30,000 nucleotides of DNA from assembly GCA_018398765.1 (NCBI GenBank), contig JAHBMJ010005166.1:1380-31379 (forward strand), written 5' to 3'. The notes beneath the pieces were generated by a model. It was not told the DNA's origin and did no database searches. It saw nothing but the letters and a program-made list of their open reading frames with translations. Position numbers and translations under genes: made by a program. Shown here piece after piece: positions 20,271 through 29,010 of the stretch (its first letter is position 1; every line of letters starts with the position of its first letter). Source of the stretch: Chromera velia (taxonomy: Eukaryota; Sar; Chromeraceae).

Positions 20271-23200
20271 TCAACTCAGTCCCATCAAAACCTTTTCTTT
20301 CTCTCTTTCAAATTCTTGAACCATCTCAGGCAAGTCAATCTCTTCCTCTGATAACCAGGCAAACGTTCCGTCGTCGAACGAGACTCGGTACGTTTCCTTG
20401 CCGTCTCGAATTCCACTCGCAGAGATACGGACTGGCGAAGGGCCCTTCCGTCAGGCTCCCCACTTCCGCCCCTCCACTGCCTGAGCAGGTACTTCCAACT
20501 CATCTCCCAGTCCCAACTCATCCAACAAATCCTCCAACTCCGGATCTTCTGCCAATCGAAAGTCCAATTGAGGAGTGCCTGGTAGAATGATCACTCTTTC
20601 TCTTTCAGACGATCTTCTCATCTCTGTAGCTACTCTCTTCTCCTCCTGGTGTCTCTCTTCCCTCGGCAGTGCAGAGTCTTCTTCTGCCTTACTCTCCTCA
20701 CTCTTTTCACTCTCTTCCTTCTCTCCATCTTTTGGCTCCCACAATCGCAATCTGTCTGAACTCACCACGTCCCTCTTCTTTCCTCCTAAGGGCCTGATCA
20801 CGGTCATATGTGGTCTGTTCCTCGGTGTCCCCACGACCATATAGGTTCCTTCTGCTCTCGCCTCGAAGGCAGGTTACTTCCCTATCGGATTAGGAGGTCT
20901 GCGCAGGAACACACGGTCCCCTAGACGGAATCTTCGCATCATCGGAGGGGGATTACGCCTTTCCCTTGCTTGCTTCTCTTTCTCTGCTCTTGTGACTGCT
21001 CTGTCGATCTTCTGCACACGTTCTTGTCGAATGAATCCATAGTAGTCGTCATAACAGACAGGCGGAGACCTCGCTCCCTCAGGCGGTGGTTGCACATGCA
21101 ACATTGACTGCGGCGTGTGAGCAAACAACAATTCAAAGGGAGAGAGACCTGTCTCGGCATGGGAAGCAGTGCGGTATGCTGCATTGTACGGCTGGAGATA
21201 GAGATCCCAATCTCCTTTCTCTTGATCTAGCTGCTTCCCCACTCCCTCAGCCCATGAACGATTGAATCGCTCAGGGATGCCGTTCGCCTGTGGATGATAC
21301 CCTGTTGTGGTATGGTGACGGACCTTCATGAGGGTAAGGAGCTCCCTCACAATCTCGCTAAGGAAGTTCGTCCCTCTGTCCGACACCAACTCCTCGATAA
21401 AGCCATACCTGCAGATGATCTCCTCGAAAAGAATCTTTGCAACAACCCATGCGGGGACCTCTGGCAAGGCAAAGGTCTCTGGCCATCGTGTGAGGGCACA
21501 CGTGATGACAAAGACAAATCGGTTGCCTCTACGGGAGGTAGGCAAAGGACCTTTCACATCAATGCCGACCTTCTGGAAGGGTCAAGTGGGGACGGGAACG
21601 GTCTGTGGGTTGCGTTGCGGTGCTTGTGCTCTTCTCTCTTGACAGGGGCGGCACTTGTAGACCCAGCTGCGCACATCCTTACGCAGACCTGGCCACCAGA
21701 ATTCGGTGAGAAGCCGAGCTGTCAGCTTCTTTGTTGCTGCGTATCCTGCCATGGGGTGATTGTGGTACATCACCAGCACTGTCTCTCTCAAATGGGCAGG
21801 GACATACAACTGCTCAGACTCACCTGAAAACCTGTAGAGCAAGCCATCTCTTAACTCGAACAAAGACTCCTGTGCTAGCACCGTCCGTCGGCGCTGAAGA
21901 TCCTCCGGAAGAGACTTCTTCTGCAGATACTCAAACACATCTTTCACCTCCACCTCTGTTGGCTCTGAACGTCGCACCTTCTCTAGGAAAGGAACGATTG
22001 CTTGTGTGGGTGCGGACTCGGCTTTGATTACCTTCACTCCTGCCACTGCTGCATCAAATCCTGATCTGAGGGGAGTGCTTCTATCAGAAGGAAGGAAACA
22101 GTGCTGACAGAGGGGAGCGCCTGTGTCTGTCGAATGCTCTACCTGTCTCGGGACAGGCAGACGGGAAACAGCATCTGCATCGGTGTGGGACTTTCCCTCC
22201 TTATACAAAAACTGCAATCCATACTCCTGCAATTTGAGAGCCCATTTCTCGATTCTTTTATTCGCCAACTTGTTCTCCTGCATTGCTAGATTCGGTTTGT
22301 GATCGGTCTGGATCACCCACAAGAAAACGGAACTGCCAAGCAGGTAGTGTCTCCACTGCCTGCAGCAAAACACATTTGCCAGAGCCTCTCGCTCTGGAGC
22401 TCTATAATGTAGCTCCACCCCCTGTAATCCCCTGCTTGCGTATGCGATCACACTCTCCCTCCCGTCCTTGATTTATACCAAAACACCCCCAATCGAAATG
22501 TTGCAAGCATCCAGCTTCACAATGAATGGGGTATGCATATCAGGGAAGGAAAGGATAGGTGGCTCAGTGAGACGGTTGCGAAGCTCCCGGAAAGCTTCAT
22601 CTGCTGCGGCTGTCCAGACAAAGGGAAGGGGCTGCTTGTTCTCATCAAAGGGACGCAACAGTTGATTCAGCGGATGGGCAATCCGCGCAAACCCCTCCAT
22701 AAAAGTTCGGTAGTAGTTGCACAAGTAAACGAATGTGCGAAGGCCCTGGCTCGGACGGTCGGTCGGGGTCGGCCAGTTCTTTACCTTCTCCATGTTCTTT
22801 CGACTTGGATGGACTCCATGGGCGGATACGGTGTGACCTAGGTACTCCACCTGTGCCTTTCCAATCTGTGCCTTTTCGAGGCGGAGCTTCAGACCGGCGG
22901 CACAAACAAGGGTGAAGACCTCACGGAGGTCCTGCAAGTGCTCGGCGTGACTGCAAGAGAAGATGATGACATCATCGACGTAGACAAGTGCTATCTCTCG
23001 TGGGAGCGATGCGAGGACGAGCGTCATTACTCATTAGAAAAGGGCGGGTGCGTTGACTAAACCAAAGGGCATACGAAGAAATTTAAACAGCCCAAACGGA
23101 GTGATGAAGGCTGTCTTCTCTCTGTCCTCTTCCTTCAAGGAAAGCTGATGGAAGCCCAAGGTGTAGTCAAGTGTAGAGAACACTGACAAGCCGGCAAGCT

Positions 23201-24806
23201 TGTCAAGTGTCTCCTAGATACGTGGAAGCGGAAAGAGATCCCGCTTGGTGGCTGCGTTGAGTCGTCAAAAGTCGAGGCAGAATTGGGTCGAGCCGTCTGA
23301 CTCAGGTTTCTTGACAAGAACGACCGGAGCTGCCCATGGAGAATGCGAGGGTTGAATGATCCCTGCACTCTGCATTGCATTCAATTCTTTCTTCACATCC
23401 TCTCACTGGTAATAGGGGATTCGGTCCTGCTGCCATCTGATGGGAACGCTCGTCTCTGTAGGGATAGTCACTTCATATGGCTTCCTCCCCACCTTCAATT
23501 CTCCCAAATCAAAATGTCCCCGTGACTACAGGTCTCCAAATTCCCCCAACAAACCCACATACTCCCCCTTCATCTCCTGTGGGACATCTGAGATGACCTT
23601 CTCCAAATCGATTGGAGGAAGGTCCTTTGAAGACTCTGTAGGCATGTCTGCCTTTGGAGGAGTCTGCAAGCGAGAAGAGAAAGGGGAGCGAAGCGAGGGA
23701 TGCGTATCTGCACTCTGTGCATTCGACAAAGTAGGTGGAGCGACTGACCGAGAGTATGTCGGGGCCTGCTCCCCGGACCGCACTTCCAGCGGTTTTCCCG
23801 AGGACATGCGATCATATCTCTCCAGTCTCTCGGCCGTCTGAGTCGTCTCCATACTCCATGGTCCTGCGTCCCGTTTTTCTGCTGTCACAGCAGTCACTGC
23901 CGCAATGTGAGAAGGCGGCTCTGCAAAGGACAGTGCTATCTTTGAACCGACTATGATTTTCGAACGGGAAATGTTTGTGACCTCAATGACTGCGATGCCT
24001 CCCTGTACGGTAGTCAGCTGAGCAGGAACAGCCAGACCAGGATGGCTACGGGGGAAGTTCTTTCAAATAAGGACTTCCGAACCATCCGGGGCATCGACGG
24101 ACACTTGAAGGAGGGAGCGGTGCCATCGGGGCACACGCGTCCTCTTTGTGGCACACACCTTCGTCGATTTCAGACCATTATCATACCAGACCTCAAAGGG
24201 AGGAAAGTCTCCCATATACAGCTTTCCCCCCCCAAAAAGTTTAAAAGAAACATCAGATCGGGATCGAAGAAAATCCATCCCAAGAACCACATCGTACTTT
24301 GAATTCTCCGTCACCAGTACTGGGTGCTTAAAAATTTTCTTGGGTGCAGACTCATGCGAAAACTCTGCACACATCTCTCCCACTACCAGAATTCCATTGT
24401 TCCCCAACGCACTCAAACCAACACTCGCCGTCTGCATTTCATAATCTGCAGATGTGAGAAAAGAGATGCTGATCACACTGGTTTGTGCACCTGAATCCAA
24501 CACTGCAGATGCCTTTCGGCCAAAAAGAAACAAACTCACCCAAGGGCGGGCTGCTACCTCAACTGTGGCTGCAGCACCTGGCGTCTTTGGGAAAGGGAAG
24601 ACAGACGACCTCCCGGCAGCAGCAAACGAATTCGGGTTATCAGCAGCAACGCCACGAGAAGTAGGGACATCTTGCGACTTCTGCGAAAGCCTGCTAAAAT
24701 CATGGTCCTCCTCCCAAACGATTGCAGGCACACAGGGAGGAGGCAACTTCTGATCACTCACGGAGGACAAGCCTGCCTCTAAGCCCGTCCCCCTCTCCCG
24801 TTTCCC
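20271..24806 (-). pseudogene. Ty3/gypsy pol polyprotein (PR-RT-RH-IN), stop-interrupted
   Basis: From the frameshift site the same frame runs to TGA at 20271-20273. Protease has DSGAQTSVI (D at 24497) and DVVLGMDFL. RT has [47 protein letters not shown] and YVDD (22971-22982). RNase H has IVKLDACN, IAYASR, QTDHKPNL and SHTDADAVSRLP. Integrase has a zinc-binding segment (HPMAGYAATKK, CRPCQ) and DDE core (GIDVKGPLP, SDRGTNF, GIPERFNRS). A C-terminal region ends with a chromo- or Tudor-like [19 protein letters not shown]. Stops: 24063 TGA, 23526 TAG, 23403 TGA, 23265 TGA, 23214 TAG, 23034 TAA, 23031 TGA, 22473 TAA, 21582 TGA, 20874 TAA, 20451 TGA. No net indel was found. The second His of the integrase zinc motif is Tyr here (21741-21743). 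Confidence 0.93.
24762..24806 (-). promoter_or_regulatory. Programmed -1 ribosomal frameshift signal between gag and pol
   Basis: On the minus strand the heptamer GGGAAAC (24806-24800) is phased G GGA AAC in the gag frame, the X XXY YYZ form. After six bases (GGGAGA) comes a stem GGGGGAC (24793-24787) pairing with GTCCTCC (24768-24762), seven pairs including one G-U, with an 18-nt loop. Gag terminates at TAG 24779-24781, within that loop. Slipping back one base enters the pol frame, which is open here. The same heptamer serves in some retroviral gag-pro junctions. Confidence 0.75.
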
Positions 24807-25954
24807 TGATTCCTGCCCCCACTCCCTCGCGGTGCATCGGGGCACTGTGCGATTCGATGCTCTTTTGAACCACATTGCCTACACCCCACATAATTGGGAT
24901 GCCCCAGTGTATTCCCTCCGGGGACACTTTAGGAAGACGAAGAGGAAGTTGGGTATCCTTGTCCTCTCCCCCCTCTCCCTCTCTAGTTCCCTCCACGTGC
25001 CCCTCCATTGTATTTATGTCCAAACGATGCCGCCATCGACTGCTGTAGGGCAGCCGACGCTTCTTGGGGGTACTGCGCCTGTCTCTGCAGCGAGTCGATA
25101 CTTGACTGCAGAGAAGAGATTTGGGCACGCAGTTGCTTAACGTCATCGGCAGACTTCGTGGCTGGGGCCATCTTGGCAGAAGGATTTGGTCCCTTCTTTT
25201 GCTCCTGTTGATGAAGGAACAGCACTTGAAGGATCAGCTTGGCATACTCTTTATGGGCAGGCTCTGTGGTGATTTCCATAGAGAGCGAGGGATAGAGGGT
25301 CCCGAGGAAGGGGAGCATACGAGCGTTGATCTCGTGCCCGGGTTGGACGACCCTCATTTTGGCTTCGAAGACCTTGACATGCGCGTCAAAGTCACCTATG
25401 GGGAAGAGCTTAAGTTGAGACAGCTCATACACTGCCTGCTGGCTCTCGGCTTCGGTGGGCATGAATCTGTCCAGGAACGCCTGCTCGAACTCTTTGATAG
25501 TGGTGTACTGGTGCGTGTTTTTGGCTATCCACTCTCAAACTTCCACTCCCTCCGCATGCCTCTCAAACAGAACTTTACACTCCTCTATGTTCAGATTCCC
25601 GTTCCTCACCTTCTTCATGAAGATGGACATCCAAACCACGGGGTCGTCTTCCCTCTTCTTGAATGGCTCCATGACTCTTCGGACGTCAAGAGCCTTAAAC
25701 TTGGTCATGTCCACATTGGGAGGTGCTTGGGCCTGTCCGTGTTGGCCTGCCTGCTGCTGCTGCTGCTGTTGTTGATGTTGGGGTGCCTGCGGTGCCTGCG
25801 GTGCCTGCTGCTGCTGGGCTTGTGCGAGTTGCTGGGTCAGTAGCTGCTGGACCTGCTGGGCTGCAGCAAGATCTGCATCTCTCTGCTGCAACTGTGCCTG
25901 CAAGGCATCGATCTATACCTGCAGGGCTGCTGGATCTGGAGGTCCGCCCGACAT
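24779..25954 (-). pseudogene. Ty3/gypsy gag, stop-interrupted, with CCHC zinc knuckle
   Basis: Frame from ATG 25954 (MSGGPPDP) to TAG 24779-24781, about 391 codons; the frame is open further upstream to about 26055, so the true start is uncertain. An N-terminal Gln-rich coiled coil (LQQRDADLAAAQQ, then runs of Gln and Gln-Ala-Pro) is followed by a retrotransposon gag domain (VVWMSIFMKKVRNGN, EWIAKNTHQYTTIKEFEQAF, GHEINARMLPFLGTLYPSL). Next is a second coiled coil, a Gly/Arg region and the nucleic-acid-binding knuckle C-RQ-C-GSKE-H-RIAQ-C at 24883-24842. In-frame stops: TAG 25913, TGA 25535, TAG 24983, TAA 24929. Gag would form the particle and package the RNA. The knuckle is intact. Confidence 0.88.
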
Positions 25955-26070
25955 CTGCTGCTCGGCTTCCTCCGCGTTTGTTGGAAGCGCCGGGTTGAGG
26001 TATCTCCGGCCAGAGCGAGTGGCACCCGAAATGGCTGCAAGCAAACACCAATGAGGCCATCAGAAAGAAA

Positions 26071-26085
26071 CTGCTCTGCTAACCA
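26071..26085 (-). promoter_or_regulatory. Primer binding site of the Ty3 element
   Basis: Three bases inside the 5' LTR the minus strand reads TGGTTAGCAGAGCAG. TGG complements a tRNA CCA end. AGCAGAG equals the acceptor complement used by initiator-Met primed elements (TGGTAGCAGAG) but with one extra T. The primer is therefore probably an initiator-tRNA-Met-like tRNA, not settled. Confidence 0.6.
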
Positions 26086-26088
26086 GTT

Positions 26089-26587
26089 TGTTGAGCATAC
26101 GTAGGGCTAGCGTATAGGACTACGACTTCTACTTAATACGTGTATCTACGCAAAGGTCTGTTCGTCTAGTCGTTCATCTTTTAACTCCTTCTAGAGAGAT
26201 TTCAGGTTGGCTACTCAGAACAGATATGATCGGTCAGTCAGACTGTATTCGTGTACGCGTTGTGCATGTAGTATGGTATTCATCTGTATCGGTCCACTTA
26301 AATGCATGTCACCTCTGTATTTGCTGTGTCCATCTTTCTGATGTCTGTTCTGTCTCTGTGTCATTCCGTTTTGTGTGAACTCACTTCTGTGGTATTTCTT
26401 TTTCCATGTATTCATGCATGCATTGTAAACTGCATGAGCGCTCTGCATGTGCGCGCAGTGCTTATTGCCTGACCTCGCCTTACGCTTTCTTTATTGCTCG
26501 GCGTGCGCACATGAATTCTTTCTAGTCCTGCCTCGCGCTTTCTTTATCGCTCAGCGTGCGCGCATAAATTCTTTCTGGTCCCCAACA
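26089..26587 (-). repeat. 5' LTR of the Ty3 element (promoter LTR)
   Basis: 499 bp, ends TGTT...AACA. Near its transcriptional start side a 53-bp unit is repeated in tandem (26471-26523 and 26524-26576), each with an ATAAAG motif, which could serve as an enhancer or core promoter. It has three bases more than the 3' LTR near 26135. Confidence 0.95.
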
Positions 26588-27247
26588 CTAGAGTTGAACT
26601 TGTTTTCTTTATAATTGAATTAATCCTATTGTATCATAACTTATATATGTCATACACACTGTACACTGTCCATGCACATAAGAGTAATGGCTATAGAATA
26701 GCAACGAGGCGGCCGTAAGGCCGCCGAGTTACGGTTTTTTAGTAACTAAAGCTTTAAAATGATGAATTATGGAAAAACAGTAACACAACCTCCTGATTAT
26801 AGCCTGATATACGATTATTCAGTTATGAATATCAACTACTGGGAACAAGACTGAATTTAATCTATTCAAAACTTAATTACTTTTCGAGGTCCATAGCTAC
26901 CTTTACATTCAAAAGGTTGACAAAACAATAGAAAAGATTGACCTTGCAAGCCCTTCCTATCCCCCCCTCTTCTCTTAATTATAGCCTTTTTAACTGCCGG
27001 CTTTGGCTTTTGCCTTGCTTTTTAGTCTTCCTTTACCCTTCGCCTTTACACTGTCTTGAATACTGTCTATACCGAGAGTGCCTCCCACTATCTCCCACTC
27101 ATCGACCAATAGTTTTACTGAAATGTGAAGACTTATCATGTAGATTGCTTCATGAGTGTCTATTTCCTCTTAGCATGGGTGCATAAGCAGTTTCAAATTT
27201 GACTTGTCACTGAAGAACCGTGAGATTTCTATACTGGGGCCTACACT
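26588..27247. other. AT-rich spacer with a GC hairpin
   Basis: No gene. It holds a strong hairpin at 26708-26725 followed by six T (26735-26740), described separately. Confidence 0.55.
26708..26740. repeat. GC-rich nested inverted repeat followed by a T run
   Basis: GGCGGCC-GTAA-GGCCGCC is a perfect 7-bp stem with a 4-base loop (26708-26725). An overlapping pair CCGTAA (26713-26718) and TTACGG (26729-26734) gives an alternative stem. TTTTTT follows. Its shape resembles a bacterial terminator, but in this eukaryotic AT-rich setting a transposon end or cruciform is as likely. Confidence 0.5.
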
Positions 27248-29010
27248 GTGCTATTAGGAGTAACTACCAGCCTTTCTCAGAAGACTTTTGGTTACCATCA
27301 ATATGAGGCTAAAGAGGAGCTTGCAGTCATGTGTGGGGTAGAACAGCTAGTAGGGGGGCAGCAGGGCGCCATCAAGGTGGCAATCCATGCAGTAGGGGAG
27401 GATATGGACAGGGCTGCAGGGGATGACCCGCACTTAGCGTTCGGCCTACTCGAAGTAGATGCCTCCAACGGCTTTGGAGAGGCAGGGAGGATCGCAGGAC
27501 TCTGGAATATCAGAGTCAAGTGGCCGCGAGCGGCACAGTTCATCTTCAATTGTTACAGGGGAGATGCCAAAATGTTTCTACGGGGGAAAAACAGGACGAC
27601 AGTTCTCCAGAGCAATCAGGAATAGACACAAGGAGACCCTCTAGCAATGGGGGGCTATGCGATCACTCAGCTAGTCACTCAGCTGCCCCTCTTGTAGGTA
27701 CTACAAGATACTATTACACAGGTTAGGGTGGGGGGAAGGGGAAGGGACGAACAGGAAGAAAGAGCAAACAGTGAGAATGAGGAGGGAAGGGAGGGGGGAC
27801 AGGAGAGGGACGAGGGCGTCGGGAAGGATAACCGGGGAGCATACATCCGAGAACTGTGGAGAGAAACGGACCCGTAGATCCCCCCTCCTAGACCTCTAGA
27901 TGCCCTAGCCGAAGCAGCAGCCCCCCCACGTAAGGCATGACGGCAGATATAGTATACAGACAACGTGTCCTGCCTCGGCAGGCTAGTGATGATCAAAGAA
28001 TGGTACCGCACAGTGCTACAGAGGGGTCCGGCCACAGGCTACTTCCCCGAGCTTGATAAGACAATTCTCACAGTCCCCGCACGGTTTATGGAAGATTCTG
28101 AAGCCAAGAGGGTGTTTACCAAGTTTTTATCCGAGGAAGAGGGGGGAAAGGGCTAAGGAAAGGGAATGACCATAGTGACAGGGTGCAGACTCCTAGAAGG
28201 ATTTGTGGGAAATGAAACAGAGAAAGAGAAGTGGGTGGGAAAGAAGGTAGAAGAGTTCGTAAAGAGAATGGAGAAAGTGGCTGAAGTAGCTGTGCACGCG
28301 CCCCAGGAAGCGTACACAGCGTACGTTAAGTCACAACAGCAGGAGTAGGGGTTCCTGCAGAGGGTTACACAGGCAAGGGGGGAACAGTTTGATCCCCTCC
28401 AGGCAGCCACTGCATTCACAACAGGCTACTCCCAGCCTTGCTGTTCGAGAGGCCCCGTGACAGCCCCCCCACTGCCGCAGAGCAATGGATGAAAGAGGTC
28501 AGTGCACTACCAGTTAGACTGGGGGGGATGGGGATTGACAATCCTAAGACAGAAGGGGGGGAAGCGAGAGCGACATCTCAAATAGCAACCAGAGAGCTCA
28601 CACAGGCTTATGGTATTCGAGAAGGAAGAGAGGTAGAGGAGGAAAAAGAAAGAGAGGAAAGGAAGGAGGCCCGCAAAGAGCACAGCCAGAGGAAGAGGGC
28701 GGAGACGAAAGAGAGATGAGAGAGGGTGAAAGAAACGGAAGTTCCAGAGGTGACGGGGGAGTACAGGAGAGCAGTCACTAGGAGCAGTCAGAGATGTAAA
28801 GGCAAAACGATACTCAGGTTGGCTCAGTATGGTCCCGCGAGAAGCGGACGACATGCTTCTCAGCCCGGAAAAGTTCTGAGATGCCCTCACCCTGCACTAC
28901 TAATTCAAGGCACAGGGAGATAAGAGGAATTGCGAGGAGTGTGGGGGCAGCTGGAGGCTGCAGCACGCCATCAAATGCCACTGGGCTAGGGGGCCACATT
29001 CTAGATGCCC
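27248..29010 (+). pseudogene. Decayed non-LTR reverse transcriptase of a protist-type family
   Basis: The plus strand, mainly one frame, shows ELAVMCGVEQLVGGQQGAIK, FGLLEVDASNGFGEAGR (RT motif A Asp), LWNIRVKWPRAAQFIFNCYR, TQGDPLAM (motif B), then YTDN at the YxDD site (27953-27964), LQRGPATGYFPELDKT, GFVGNETEKEKWVGKKV and PVRLGGMGIDNP. The end has C-x2-C-x7-H-x3-C (28931-28978), a C-terminal zinc motif used by this type. Stops in frame include TAG 27623, TGA 27938, TAG 27950, TAA 28154 and TAG 28346, and a shift lies near 28410-28425. The second catalytic Asp is Asn, so it is dead even without the stops. A Gly/Glu/Arg-rich spacer lies at 27720-27850. The element ends are not defined and no poly-A tail was identified. 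Confidence 0.75.

Larger units (their letters stand above)
19648..26587 (-). mobile_element. Ty3/gypsy LTR retrotransposon, nearly full length, defective
   Basis: 6940 bp, transcribed on the minus strand. Two LTRs (496 and 499 bp) start TGTT and end AACA. The target duplication CTAGA is intact on both sides (19643-19647 and 26588-26592). Internal order is gag, protease, reverse transcriptase, RNase H, integrase, which defines the Ty3/gypsy order. Gag and pol are in different frames, joined by a -1 frameshift cassette. Reading frame is otherwise preserved throughout, but 15 in-frame stops make it non-coding today. LTR divergence is about 4 percent by eye, so insertion is not very old. Confidence 0.95.

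Noticed and set aside
25121-25843. 240-codon plus-strand open frame
   Set aside because: Antisense shadow of the Ty3 gag; Leu runs mirror the Gln runs.
20271-25954. Alternative nuclear genetic code to explain the Ty3 stops
   Set aside because: It would need TAA/TAG for Gln and TGA for Arg together, while the three host genes end normally at TGA, TAA and TAG; decay by C-to-T is simpler, though readthrough is not excluded.
26708-26740. Rho-independent terminator
   Set aside because: The window is eukaryotic nuclear DNA; the resemblance is structural only.
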